A stretch of 64,000 nucleotides of DNA from Bacteroidales bacterium (GTDB lineage Bacteria; Bacteroidota; Bacteroidia; Bacteroidales; P3). The position numbers and the translations under genes are program-made. The DNA lies in NCBI GenBank assembly GCA_017960605.1, contig JAGCYV010000001.1:17900-81899 (forward strand), written 5' to 3'. The notes beneath the pieces are model-generated. The model had not been told where the DNA came from. It was given only the letters and a program-made list of their open reading frames with translations, and did not search any database. This document shows, one piece after another, positions 41,861 through 51,247 of this stretch (positions are counted from its first letter, which is position 1; every line of letters begins with the position of its first letter).

Positions 41861-43654
41861 ATGGGTTTCTACAAGACCATCCACCGTTGGCGTCTGCGCC
41901 ATCTGAGTGAGCAACCGCTGCTGCTGTTGCTGGCTGTGGTTGTGGGTCTTGCCTCCGGTCTTGCCGCCGTGGGGCTCAAGACGTTGGTGCACTACGCAGG
42001 TGCATTTGTGACCCATTTATCTACCGATGTTTCTCCTTTCTCATTTCACTTTTCGCCTCTCATCATCTTCTTCCTCCCGTTGGCGGGTATTCTGCTGACG
42101 ATGTTGTTTGTGCGCTATGTGGTGAAGGGCGACATCGGCCACGGGCTGCCGTCGGTATTGCTGGCCATCAGCCGCAACCGTTCCGAGCTTCCGGCCAAGA
42201 ATATGTGGACTTCGCTTGTGGCCTCCACCATCACCGTTGCCTTTGGCGGAAGCGTGGGTCTTGAGGCTCCCATTGCCTCCACCGGCTCTGCCATCGGTAG
42301 CAATATTGGTCGCTGGATGCGCCTGAGCCCCAAGAGTGTGCGTCTTTTGCTGGGATGTGGTGCGGCTGGTGCCATCGCCGGCATCTTCAAGGCTCCTTTT
42401 GCGGGAGTCCTTTTTGTACTTGAGGTCTTCATGTTCGACCTTACCGCCACTACGGCGTTGCCCTTGCTCCTCTCGGCGCTCACGGCCTCCACAGTGGCCT
42501 ACTTCCTCATGGGTACCGATGTGCAGTTCAAGTTCACCGTTGCCGAACCTTTTGCGCTCTCCCAGTTGCCGTTCTATATCGTGATGGGCGCTTTCTGTGC
42601 GCTGGTTTCGCTCTACTTCCTCCGTGTGACCGACCGTGTGGAGGGCTGGTTCTCCCGCCGTCGCAACCCGTGGCTGCGGGCGGTGACGGGCGGTCTGCTG
42701 CTGGGTGTGATGGTGGTGCTCTTCCCGCCGCTCTACGGCGAGGGTTACTCGTCGTTGACGGCTTTGCTGCACAGCGACCCCGCGAGCCTCTTCTCCGGCA
42801 CATTGTATGGCTCTTTCTCCAGCATGCCGTGGGCTGCTCTGATCCTGCTGCTGTTGCTGATATTCTTGAAACCCTTGGCTACCGCCACCACCATCGGATC
42901 GGGCGGCGTGGGCGGCACCTTCGGCCCATCGTTGGTGCTGGGCGGATTGAGCGGCTATTTCGTCGCCTTGCTTTGCAACCAACTCGGCCTGCCGCCACAG
43001 AACACGGCCAACTTCGCCCTTGTGGGTATGGCGGCCGTGATGACGGGTGTGATGCATGCGCCCTTCATGGCCACTTTCCTCATTGCCGACATCACCGGTG
43101 GTTATGGCCTGCTGGTGCCGCTGCTGACGGCATCGGCGGTCACCTATCTGGTGGTCAATCCCTTTGAGCATCATTCGATTTATGCCCGCAAGCTGGCGGC
43201 CCAGGGCAATCTGCTGACCCACGACAAGGATGCTTCCGCCTGGAACCTGATGAGCATGAAACGCCTGATTGAGACCAATTTCGTGGTGGTGCGTTCGGGT
43301 GACAAACTGCGCGACTTGGTGACCGCCATCCAGGACTCCCGACGCAACCTCTTCCCGGTGCTCAGCGAGGATGACAAGTTCCTCGGAGTCATTGTGATGG
43401 ACGATGTCCGAAAGATTATGTTCCGACCGGAACTATATGATACCGTGGCGGTCGATGACCTGATGCACCCCCTCAGCGAGGGCGACCTGGTGCGGTCGAG
43501 TGACAGCTTGCAGGATGTGGTGGAGAAGTTCCGCGTCGGCAACCGCTACAATCTGGTGGTGGTCGATGATGAGAATAACTATCTGGGTTTCATTTCTCGA
43601 GCCAACACCTTCTCCGCCTACCGCCGCTTCATCAGCGACACCAGCGACGAGTAA
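41861..43654 (+). CDS. ClC-type chloride channel/antiporter with CBS pair
   Basis: 597 residues. The ClC ion-path motifs are GHGLP (for GSGIP), GSVGLEAP (for GKEGP) and GGVGGTFGP (for GIFAP), within about 11 helices. Two CBS domains (about 435-590) follow and could regulate transport by binding a nucleotide. The ATG after the -7 box is chosen; a TTG three codons earlier is less likely. A heptamer repeat is read as SPFSFHFSP in the loop before the second helix pair. Confidence 0.92.
   Translation: MGFYKTIHRWRLRHLSEQPLLLLLAVVVGLASGLAAVGLKTLVHYAGAFVTHLSTDVSPFSFHFSPLIIFFLPLAGILLTMLFVRYVVKGDIGHGLPSVLLAISRNRSELPAKNMWTSLVASTITVAFGGSVGLEAPIASTGSAIGSNIGRWMRLSPKSVRLLLGCGAAGAIAGIFKAPFAGVLFVLEVFMFDLTATTALPLLLSALTASTVAYFLMGTDVQFKFTVAEPFALSQLPFYIVMGAFCALVSLYFLRVTDRVEGWFSRRRNPWLRAVTGGLLLGVMVVLFPPLYGEGYSSLTALLHSDPASLFSGTLYGSFSSMPWAALILLLLLIFLKPLATATTIGSGGVGGTFGPSLVLGGLSGYFVALLCNQLGLPPQNTANFALVGMAAVMTGVMHAPFMATFLIADITGGYGLLVPLLTASAVTYLVVNPFEHHSIYARKLAAQGNLLTHDKDASAWNLMSMKRLIETNFVVVRSGDKLRDLVTAIQDSRRNLFPVLSEDDKFLGVIVMDDVRKIMFRPELYDTVAVDDLMHPLSEGDLVRSSDSLQDVVEKFRVGNRYNLVVVDDENNYLGFISRANTFSAYRRFISDTSDE
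42029..42062 (+). repeat. Heptamer repeat inside the ClC gene
   Basis: Units TTTCTCC, TTTCTCA, TTTCACT, TTTCGCC, 7 bp each, read in frame in a loop of the channel. It resembles the complement of the GGTGAAA-type repeat before the PagL-like gene. Confidence 0.7.
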
Positions 43655-43658
43655 TCGC

Positions 43659-44204
43659 CTATTGGAACAGGCGGCGGGCAGTCAGATACCTTTTCTTGTA
43701 ATATTCCTCTGTCGAGCGGCTGATGGTGACGCCGCTGTGTGTGGCGGCATGGATGAAGGTGAAGACGCCGGTGGCGGTGTCGGTGCCGATTACGATGCCG
43801 GTATGTCCTATGGTTTTATGCTTGTGGCGTCCTCCGAAGAAGACGAGGTCGCCGGCCTGCAGATTCCGTGTGTCGCTCACCTCGGTGCCCAGTTTGGCCT
43901 GTGCGCCGCTCCAACCCGGCAGGTCGTGTCCGAAGTGGAGGTATAGATAGAGTGCGAATCCTGCACAGTCGAACCCTTTGGGGCTGCGTCCTCCATAGTG
44001 GTAGGGGGTGCCGAGATGTTCCTTGGCCATCGCCACCAGCAACAATCCCGAGTCGGACGGGGCGATGATGTATGGCGTTGGAGCGATGTTTTCCTTGAAT
44101 GTGATGTCGATGTCCCAGCAGTTATGTCGGGCGGCTTGTGGAATCTGGGCGTGCAGGCTGCACACCGAGGCAAGCAGCATCAATATGAGCATTGCTCTCC
44201 TCAT
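43659..44204 (-). CDS. NlpC/P60 cell-wall peptidase
   Basis: 181 residues. Signal peptide (LILMLLASVCSLHAQ), then an NlpC/P60 domain with the catalytic Cys80 in FDCAGF, His134 in GHTGIVIG and a third polar residue in IHAATH. It would cleave peptide bonds in peptidoglycan stems. The ATG overlaps the stop of the O-antigen ligase-like gene (ATGA). The longer open frame upstream is a shadow. Confidence 0.9.
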   Translation of the reverse strand: MRRAMLILMLLASVCSLHAQIPQAARHNCWDIDITFKENIAPTPYIIAPSDSGLLLVAMAKEHLGTPYHYGGRSPKGFDCAGFALYLYLHFGHDLPGWSGAQAKLGTEVSDTRNLQAGDLVFFGGRHKHKTIGHTGIVIGTDTATGVFTFIHAATHSGVTISRSTEEYYKKRYLTARRLFQ

Positions 44205-45622
44205 GTCGTTTCCTTCTTCTCCGAGTACAGATCCAGCGCCACCACGGCGGCGGTAAAGCCCCAGAAGGGGACCGACAGTTTGTCGGTGTCGAGGAAGTTG
44301 TTGAACACGCCGTGGATGTAGTAGGTGAGCAGCGACAAGGTGAATGCCAGAGCCATGCGGGCCACTGCTGGGTCTTTGGCCGTCCGATAGACACGCACGC
44401 CGGTGGCGAAGGTGGTCAGGAACAGCGCCACCACGAGCAACACACCCGGCAGACCCTGCTCGGTCATGGGACCGATGTATTCGCTGTGGGCGTTGCCGAG
44501 GTCGCCGGCGTTGGTGCTGATGGTACTCAGTTGGTAGCTCTTCTGATAGCTGCCGTAGATGAACTGGTAGGTTCCGGGTCCCACGCCCACCACGGGGCTT
44601 TCCTTCCACATGCGCATGGCCGACGCCCACCGGTTGAGGCGCTCGAGATTGCTGGCGTCGGTCGAGATGTTGGAGATGCTTTTCACCTGGTCGGCCAGGT
44701 CGTAGCTGCTGTCCTGATGGTTCTTGCCCAGCTTGTACAGCACGTCGCTCTGGTAGGCGAAAAACAAGCCCACTCCCAGTCCGAAGAGCAGCACCATCCA
44801 CTTCACTTTCATGCCCATGCGGATAAGCGCATAGACTCCGACGGCACCGATCACGCTCAGCCAGGCGGCACGGCAGTAGCTGAAGAACAAGCCGGTGCAG
44901 AGACCGGCGAAAAGCAGCAAGGTGAGCACCCGGCGCCAGCCGCGGTGCGAGTGGCTGAAGATGAAATAGACCGAAGCCGGAAGCAGCAGGGCGATGGCGC
45001 AGCCGTAGGCTGTGTGGTCGTTGTAGAAGGGACGCATCACGCGGTGCAGCGTCTGCAGGTTGCTGAAGTTGCCCAGGGTCTTCGAAGTGGCGATGAGGAT
45101 AATAACCCCCAGTCCGATGGCGTAGGCCCAGTAGAACTGGCGGATACGGTCGCGGTTCCGGAATATCTGGGTCGCGGCGAAGAAGAAAGGCACCACGAAC
45201 CAGATGCGTGCCAGCAGGTATTTGAACGACACCCACGGCATTCTCGAAGTGCAGCTGGTGATGAGCATCCAGGCCAGCGAGGCCAGCAGCAGCAGGCTCA
45301 CAGGATGGCGCAAGATACGCAGGTCGTAGTTCCGTGCCACGAGCACACGGAAGAAGAACATCAGCGTGAAGAGTATCATCATCGGCTCCACGGGCATGGA
45401 AAGTTCCATGCCGGGTATGAGGGCCATATTGATGGCAAAGGGAGTGAGGAGGGCCATGGTCAGCAGGCCCGTTTCGAAGCGAACCACGAAGAGCCACACC
45501 ACCAGCAGCGCCAGCGGCACCAGTGTCATCGTGTAGCCACCCTTCCAATAGAACACCAGCGCCTCGGCGGCAATGAACACTGCCGTCAGCACCAGCGCCG
45601 CTATCAGACCTTTATTCTTCAT
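44201..45622 (-). CDS. O-antigen ligase/polymerase-like membrane protein (Wzy/WaaL)
   Basis: 473 residues, about ten membrane segments, with a large periplasmic loop holding RLNRWASAMRMWKESPVVG and GTYQFIYG, then NAHSEYI, the Wzy_C pattern of O-antigen ligases and polymerases. It acts at the outer face of the inner membrane on undecaprenyl-linked glycans. It overlaps the Wzz-like gene by 11 bases. ATG at 45622; upstream in-frame codons are inside the Wzz-like gene. Confidence 0.87.
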   Translation of the reverse strand: MKNKGLIAALVLTAVFIAAEALVFYWKGGYTMTLVPLALLVVWLFVVRFETGLLTMALLTPFAINMALIPGMELSMPVEPMMILFTLMFFFRVLVARNYDLRILRHPVSLLLLASLAWMLITSCTSRMPWVSFKYLLARIWFVVPFFFAATQIFRNRDRIRQFYWAYAIGLGVIILIATSKTLGNFSNLQTLHRVMRPFYNDHTAYGCAIALLLPASVYFIFSHSHRGWRRVLTLLLFAGLCTGLFFSYCRAAWLSVIGAVGVYALIRMGMKVKWMVLLFGLGVGLFFAYQSDVLYKLGKNHQDSSYDLADQVKSISNISTDASNLERLNRWASAMRMWKESPVVGVGPGTYQFIYGSYQKSYQLSTISTNAGDLGNAHSEYIGPMTEQGLPGVLLVVALFLTTFATGVRVYRTAKDPAVARMALAFTLSLLTYYIHGVFNNFLDTDKLSVPFWGFTAAVVALDLYSEKKETT

Positions 45623-46457
45623 CCTCCTTCTTGGCGAAGATGAGCAGTCCGAAGATGCATACCACCACAGCGCCCAGAGTGCCGGCCAGCACGATGAGCA
45701 GCCGTTTGGGGTAGGCTTTCTTGTCGGCCGGAGTGGCTTCATCGACCAGATATTTGTAGCTTACCTTCAGGTCTTTATCTACGTTGGTCTGCATGGCGCG
45801 GGTCTGTAGGTCGGCCAGCTGCTCGCACTTGTCTTTGATGAGTTCGTCCTTCCAGCGTGCGCCGGGGGTGGAGGAGAGCGAGTCGAGCTCCTGCTCCATG
45901 GCTCCCACCACGCCGTTCATCACCGTGGCGGCGCTCTCGGCGCGGTCGGAGTGGATTTCGTGGCAGAGGGTGTCATACATGGCCGCCATGTAGTTGGCTA
46001 TGTCGGCGGCCCACTGCGGGTCTTGGTCAAGTACCCCGATCTCCACGCCGAGGAAGTCGGTGCGTTTGACAGAGATGTTGCTCTTGTACTGCTTCTCCAG
46101 ACGGAACAGGGGGTTGGGTCCTTTGATGGCGTAGTGCTCCATCAGATTGAAATGCTCGCACACGGCCCACTGCATCCGTTTCGAGCTCAGTATCTGGATG
46201 GCGTATTCGCAGTCGCGCTCCACGCCGTAGTCCATGAAGTCCAGACTATAATGATAGTCCATGATGGCCTTAGAGAGGCGGTTGGAACTCGTCGGGAAAA
46301 TGACTGCTGACGACTTATAGAGGGGTTTAATGAGGAGCGACACGACGAGGCTCACCGCCGCCGCCGCCACTGCCACGATAACCAGCACCTTCCACCAGCG
46401 GGCGAAAAAGCGGGTGGTGGCTTGATGGTCGTAATTGTTGCCGAAGGATTGTTCCAT
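45612..46457 (-). CDS. Wzz-like polysaccharide chain-length protein
   Basis: 281 residues. Two membrane segments, at about 22-44 and 251-273, flank a periplasmic domain with SSAVIFPTSSN and a helical middle, the plan of Wzz/PCP proteins that set glycan chain length. Its product pairs naturally with the ligase/polymerase-like gene that follows. There are no transferase or flippase genes nearby, so the glycan is unknown. Confidence 0.85.
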   Translation of the reverse strand: MEQSFGNNYDHQATTRFFARWWKVLVIVAVAAAAVSLVVSLLIKPLYKSSAVIFPTSSNRLSKAIMDYHYSLDFMDYGVERDCEYAIQILSSKRMQWAVCEHFNLMEHYAIKGPNPLFRLEKQYKSNISVKRTDFLGVEIGVLDQDPQWAADIANYMAAMYDTLCHEIHSDRAESAATVMNGVVGAMEQELDSLSSTPGARWKDELIKDKCEQLADLQTRAMQTNVDKDLKVSYKYLVDEATPADKKAYPKRLLIVLAGTLGAVVVCIFGLLIFAKKEDEE

Positions 46458-46555
46458 AATCGGTTTGTTTCTCTGGTAAATAATGAAATTATTTCTAATA
46501 ACGAGAACACTCCTTTCTTATTGTGCCAGGACCTTATTTTTTGTTCCATCGGCCT

Positions 46556-46682
46556 CCCTGTCAACTTCCCGTCAACTCCCCATCAACTCCGTCTCAACTC
46601 CGTCTCACCTCCGTTTCACCACCGTCTCACCTCCGTTGAAAGACGGAGGTGAGACGGAGGAAGGGTGGAGGTGAAGTGGAGG
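46556..46682. repeat. 11-bp tandem repeat with a 15-bp perfect hairpin
   Basis: Eight or so 11-bp units run from CCCTGTCAACT to CCGTCTCACCT, then the opposite strand pattern follows in ACGGAGGTGAG units. CCGTCTCACCTCCGT (46622-46636) and its complement (46643-46657) form a perfect stem with a six-base loop. It lies between the divergent wzz-like and barrel genes in a 371-bp gap with no gene. Confidence 0.85.
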
Positions 46683-46750
46683 GAACAGGGAGGGATTTCC
46701 TCGCCAGAGACTTGTCGAAGTGCTAAAGTTTGTTAAATTTCAAGATTTGT

Positions 46751-46781
46751 TTTGTCAGTATTGAAATATGTGTTACTTTTG
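46751..46781 (+). promoter_or_regulatory. Bacteroidetes-type promoter of the barrel gene
   Basis: TTTG, 19 bp, then TACTTTTG, a perfect -7 box, 47 bp before the ATG. Confidence 0.8.
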
Positions 46782-46828
46782 CAGTGTACTAAGATACTAA
46801 TACACTAGTATAGAAATTAAATAACACA

Positions 46829-49312
46829 ATGAAAATGATAAAGATAGGTAAAATGTTCTTGGCGGTTGCGACCTTGTCTTTGGGTCTTGTGTCAGCCGTA
46901 AACGCCCAAAACGGGCATGTGGGCGGACGGGTGACTGACCGCGAGACGGGCGAGCCGATGCCCTTCGTGAACGTAGCCTTGATGCGTACGTCCGACACTG
47001 TCTTTATGCGGGGTGCCACCACCGACTTCGAGGGCCGTTTCAGCATTGACGATGCCGACACAGGGCACTACCTGCTGCAGGCTTCGTTCGTGGGGTATAT
47101 ATCTTATATGGATAGGATAGAGGTGGCGGAAAAAATGGATCAGGTTGATATCCGGCTGCAGCGGGGTACCACACTGGAGGCTGTGCAAGTGGTGGCAGAC
47201 AAGCCGCTGTACCTGATGGACGGCGAGAAGAACATGTACAACGCCAAGGAGGACCCGAGCATCCAGACGGGCACGGCCAGCGATGCCCTGCAGAACGCTC
47301 CCGGTGTGGAGGTGGATGCCGATGGCAATATCACGCTGCGCGGTGTGAGTTCGGTGGAGATATGGATCAACGACCAGCCGAGCCACATGAACGAGGAGGC
47401 CCTCAAGCAGTACATCAAGACCTTGCCGGCGGGCGCCATCGAGCGCATCGAGGTCATCACCAATCCTTCGGCCCGCTACTCGACCAACGGCGGCGTCATC
47501 AACATCGTCACCAACCAGACGGTGACGCGCAACGAACTGCTGTGCGTGGGGCTGCGCAGCACCCTGAGTCCCGACGGACGACCTGTGTTGTCGAACATAA
47601 GCCCGTGGCTCTCCTACGTGTGGGCCAACGAGAAGGTGGACTTCAATATCTACCTCAGCGGCAACTACGGCCAACATGAGTCGGCAGCCGACGGCGACGC
47701 CACCTTGTTAAACCCCGTCACCGGCGACACCAGCCGCTATCAGAAATACAAGACCGAAGGACGTATGCCTTTCTATGGTGGCTATGCCGGCTTCAACATG
47801 AACTGGAAGATAGACAGCATGACCAACCTGGCGGCCTGGGTGGGAGCCTACCCCTACTGGGACCGCAACTCGTACAACCACGACTACCAATACTATGAAT
47901 ATAACGGCGGCACACGTTTCGACCCCAGCACCCGCGACCTCGGCTACTACGACACCGTGCGCAACAACGGCTTCAGCAGCGGCGCCTACGGCGGTGCCTG
48001 GTTCGAGCACCGCTTCGATACCACAGGACGCAAAATCAGTGTCAACCTCAACGGCAACTATTGGAGCAACGGCGGCTACAGCGACCAGTGGCGCGACTAC
48101 CGCTCGGCTGCGCTCACCGACTTCAAGCGCCACATGACAGGCGACATGTTCAATGGCAGTGGTGAACTGGGCGTAGATTACACCCTGCCGTTGAAGCACG
48201 ACATCACCATCGAGGCCGGCGCCGAGATAGGCTATGGCTACAGCCGCAACAACGAGATATACGACAGTCTGTTGCCTTCGGGCGACTGGAGCAGCATGCC
48301 CTATCGTTCCTATGCCTCGAACGGGACAGCCTTTGAACCCAATGTTTATCTGACGGCGCAGAAGCGCTGGGGCGGCTTCACCGCCAAGGCAGGCCTGCGC
48401 TACGCCAACAACTTCAAGAGCGGCATGATCGAGCACCCGGGCCTCGGCGACCAGCAGCGGCTCGACACCGTTTTTTCCGGTTTGGTGCCCAGCATCCACC
48501 TGAGCTACCAGACCAAGACCTTCACCAGCTACAGCCTGAGCTACACGCGCCGCTTCTCGCACGACGGCGACCTCAGCAGCTATCTGCCCTTCCGCATCTA
48601 CGACGACTACAGCTTCCGCACTGGTAACCCCAACCTGCTGATGAGCTACACCCACAACCTGGAGGCTGCATGGAGCAAGTACCTGATGGGCTTCGGCATG
48701 GTGAACCTCAACGGTTACTGGCGTGCCAACACCGACGAGATCGGTAGCATGACAGCCGCCACCCTCGACCCCGTTATCGGACCCTATATGGTCAACTACA
48801 CCTATCCCGTCAATATCGGTTCTTCGCACACCGAGGGACTCGAGGCCAACATCATGTTCCGTCCCACGGGCTTCTTCAACGTTCGCCTCAATGCCTCGGT
48901 CTTCAACTACGGCTACAGCTACGACGGCCTCGACACCAACAAGGTGAGTTGGAGCGCCCGCCTCAACGTGTGGGCCAAGGTGTGGAACAAGCTGGAACTG
49001 TTCGCCAACGCCCGCTACAGCAGTCCGCGTCTGGGTCTCTACAGCCTGAGCAACGCCAACAAGAGTGTCGATTTCGGTGTGAGCAGCGACTTCTTCAACC
49101 GCCAGTTGAGCGTCAACCTCACGGTGAACGATATCTTCGGATGGGCCGAGTGGGGAAGCAACACCACCGCACCGCAGTATCAGACCACTGGCAGCCAGCG
49201 CTGGAACACACGCTTCGTGAGCTTCGGTCTCACTTGGCGTATCGGCAAGATGGAGCTCGAGAGCAAGGCCCGCCAGGGCGCCACCGACAATGTTGGAACT
49301 CCGCAAATGTAA
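46829..49312 (+). CDS. Outer-membrane beta-barrel protein with carboxypeptidase-regulatory-like domain
   Basis: 827 residues. Signal peptide (cleavage after VNAQ), a CarboxypepD_reg-like domain (about 28-112: GRVTDRETGEPMPFVNV, DFEGRFSIDD), a TonB-plug-like segment (DALQNAPGVEVDADGNITLRG) and a large barrel. It is of the OMP_b-brl_3/TonB-receptor type. No SusD-like partner is next to it, so it is not a classic PUL pair. The ligand is unknown. A YbjQ gene follows by 25 bp. Confidence 0.87.
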   Translation: MKMIKIGKMFLAVATLSLGLVSAVNAQNGHVGGRVTDRETGEPMPFVNVALMRTSDTVFMRGATTDFEGRFSIDDADTGHYLLQASFVGYISYMDRIEVAEKMDQVDIRLQRGTTLEAVQVVADKPLYLMDGEKNMYNAKEDPSIQTGTASDALQNAPGVEVDADGNITLRGVSSVEIWINDQPSHMNEEALKQYIKTLPAGAIERIEVITNPSARYSTNGGVINIVTNQTVTRNELLCVGLRSTLSPDGRPVLSNISPWLSYVWANEKVDFNIYLSGNYGQHESAADGDATLLNPVTGDTSRYQKYKTEGRMPFYGGYAGFNMNWKIDSMTNLAAWVGAYPYWDRNSYNHDYQYYEYNGGTRFDPSTRDLGYYDTVRNNGFSSGAYGGAWFEHRFDTTGRKISVNLNGNYWSNGGYSDQWRDYRSAALTDFKRHMTGDMFNGSGELGVDYTLPLKHDITIEAGAEIGYGYSRNNEIYDSLLPSGDWSSMPYRSYASNGTAFEPNVYLTAQKRWGGFTAKAGLRYANNFKSGMIEHPGLGDQQRLDTVFSGLVPSIHLSYQTKTFTSYSLSYTRRFSHDGDLSSYLPFRIYDDYSFRTGNPNLLMSYTHNLEAAWSKYLMGFGMVNLNGYWRANTDEIGSMTAATLDPVIGPYMVNYTYPVNIGSSHTEGLEANIMFRPTGFFNVRLNASVFNYGYSYDGLDTNKVSWSARLNVWAKVWNKLELFANARYSSPRLGLYSLSNANKSVDFGVSSDFFNRQLSVNLTVNDIFGWAEWGSNTTAPQYQTTGSQRWNTRFVSFGLTWRIGKMELESKARQGATDNVGTPQM

Positions 49313-49337
49313 AAAAAAACATCAAACACATAAAGAT

Positions 49338-49649
49338 ATGAAAATCGTAACAGTGGAAACCCTGCAAGGGTGCAATTATGAAGCGATGGGCATCGTCAGC
49401 GGCAGCACCATCCAGAGCAAGAACTTCGTCAGCGACTTCGGCCAGGGGCTGAAGAGCATCGTGGGCGGCGAGCTGCACAGCTACACCGACATGATGGAGA
49501 AAGCCCGCGAGAAAGCCACCCAGCGCATGATTGACAATGCTGTGCGCATGGGTGCCGACGCCATCGTCGGCGTGCGCTTCACCACCAGCGCCATCATGGC
49601 TCAGGCCGCCGAGGTGCTCGTCTATGGAACAGCAATCAAGTACAAATAA
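49338..49649 (+). CDS. YbjQ/UPF0145 family protein
   Basis: 103 residues, the single-domain YbjQ fold (heavy-metal-binding-like, pentameric in homologues). Typical blocks are VETLQGCNYEAMGIVSGSTI, DMMEKAREKATQRM and GADAIVGVRFTTS. The biochemical role of the family is unclear. The ATG after the barrel gene is chosen over longer in-frame codons that overlap that gene. Confidence 0.92.
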   Translation: MKIVTVETLQGCNYEAMGIVSGSTIQSKNFVSDFGQGLKSIVGGELHSYTDMMEKAREKATQRMIDNAVRMGADAIVGVRFTTSAIMAQAAEVLVYGTAIKYK

Positions 49650-49663
49650 TAAAAACAAAAGTT

Positions 49664-50491
49664 ATGATTGAAATTAAAAACCTCAGCTTCAGTTACAAGA
49701 AGACACCCGTCTTCTCGAACATCAACCTGAGTTTTCCGCAGGGCGCCATCTACGGCCTGCTTGGTGAGAACGGTGTGGGCAAGACTACGCTGCTCAAGAT
49801 TATCTGCGGCCTGCAGCGTCCCAACGAAGGCACCTGCACCGTCGATGGCATGACCAGCCACGACCGACTGCCGGAGATGCTGCAGCGCATCGTCTTCCTG
49901 CCCGACGAAGTGATGCTGCCCGACAACGCCACTCCGCAGCAGTATGTCAGCGAATTGGCTCCGTTCTATCCTTCCTTTGCCCAAGGTCTTTTCCTGCACC
50001 TGATGCAGGAACTGGAGGTGGAGCCTGCCCGCAAGTTCAAGGAGATGAGCTTCGGCCAGCAGAAGAAGAGCCTCATCGCGGCCAGCCTCTCGCTGGGTAC
50101 CGACTACATCCTGCTCGACGAGCCCACCAACGGCCTCGACATCCCCAGCAAGGCCCAGTTCCGCTCCATCCTCAGCAAGATGGCCGACGAGGGCAAGACC
50201 ATCATCATCTCCACCCATCAGGTGAAGGATGTGGAAAACCTCATCGACCCCATCGTTATCCTGAGCCACAACGCCGTGCTGCTCGATGCCTCGGTGCAGA
50301 TGATTACCGAAAAGCTTTTCTTCGAGTATGGCGGCGAGGCCCGCGAGGATGCCCTCTACAGCGAATTGCTGCCGGGTGGCTACATGAATGTCATACCCAA
50401 TACTACCGGCGAGGAGAGCCAACTGAACATCGAGGCACTCTTCAACGCCGTGCTGCGCAACAAGAACACGATCAAGGAACTGTTTTCTTGA
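49664..50491 (+). CDS. ABC transporter ATPase (YtrB-like)
   Basis: 275 residues. Walker A GENGVGKT (34-41), signature MSFGQQKK, Walker B YILLDEPTNGLD and an H-loop STHQ are all present. It is followed by two ABC-2-type membrane proteins, two lipoproteins and a YtrA-type GntR regulator, like the ytr exporter operons of Gram-positive bacteria that respond to cell-wall antibiotics. The exported substrate is unknown. Confidence 0.93.
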   Translation: MIEIKNLSFSYKKTPVFSNINLSFPQGAIYGLLGENGVGKTTLLKIICGLQRPNEGTCTVDGMTSHDRLPEMLQRIVFLPDEVMLPDNATPQQYVSELAPFYPSFAQGLFLHLMQELEVEPARKFKEMSFGQQKKSLIAASLSLGTDYILLDEPTNGLDIPSKAQFRSILSKMADEGKTIIISTHQVKDVENLIDPIVILSHNAVLLDASVQMITEKLFFEYGGEAREDALYSELLPGGYMNVIPNTTGEESQLNIEALFNAVLRNKNTIKELFS

Positions 50492-50519
50492 GTAGTTAAG
50501 TAAACAGTAGTTAAGAAAA

Positions 50520-51233
50520 ATGAATAACTCATTTGATATTCATCGTTTCGGAAAGCTTGTTTTGCACGACGTGCGGCGTTGCTCGCCGCGTTATGGCACT
50601 GTCGGGGCAGTGATGATCTCCGAGCTGACGTTTACGCCGCTGATGGTGTTGTCCCAAAACTTCCTGACGCAGGATCCGCACGGTGCTGGCTACCGTCTGT
50701 CTTTGATGGTGCTCATGTCGGCTCTCATAGCCTCGACGATACCCACGCAGCTCTATTTCAACGCGGGCAAGAAGAAGACGGGTATCTACTTTGCCATGCT
50801 GCCAGCCTCGAAATGGGAGAAGTACCTCTCAATGGCATTGCTGTCGTTGGTGCTGGTGCCGCTGATGCTGATGGTGGCCAACGTGGCCATCGACTCGCTG
50901 CTGACGGCAGTGCATGCACCCTATTACCACAAATACCTGTGGCAGTCTGAGGCGTTGCAGTGGATTGAACCCGCGATGGTGTGCAACTGCGCGCTGGCAT
51001 TCATCGGTCCGACGCTGGGCTTCATCTATGCCAACACCATTCAGAACAAGACCTGTCGCAACACAATGAGCATCGTGCTCTGGCTCTGGCTGATGGGTGG
51101 TGTGTTCTCGATGATGATTCTTGAGATTACCGACCTTGCCGGCATTGGCTGGTACATCGTCGCAGCTCAGGCATCGCTGGCCGCACTCATGGGCTGGCTG
51201 GGCTGGAACAAAATGAATAAAATGAGTTATTAA
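50520..51233 (+). CDS. ABC-2-type permease, first copy
   Basis: 237 residues, about six membrane segments. It shares with the next gene the plan FAMLPASKWEKYLSMALLSL, so the two are paralogues from a duplication. It should form the membrane part of the exporter with the ATPase gene 28 bp upstream. Confidence 0.8.
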   Translation: MNNSFDIHRFGKLVLHDVRRCSPRYGTVGAVMISELTFTPLMVLSQNFLTQDPHGAGYRLSLMVLMSALIASTIPTQLYFNAGKKKTGIYFAMLPASKWEKYLSMALLSLVLVPLMLMVANVAIDSLLTAVHAPYYHKYLWQSEALQWIEPAMVCNCALAFIGPTLGFIYANTIQNKTCRNTMSIVLWLWLMGGVFSMMILEITDLAGIGWYIVAAQASLAALMGWLGWNKMNKMSY

Positions 51234-51247
51234 AAAACAAAACAACT

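Noticed and set aside
44205-45548. Upstream extension of the NlpC/P60 frame
   Set aside because: It lies within the O-antigen ligase-like gene and reads as a low-complexity shadow; the signal peptide begins at 44204.
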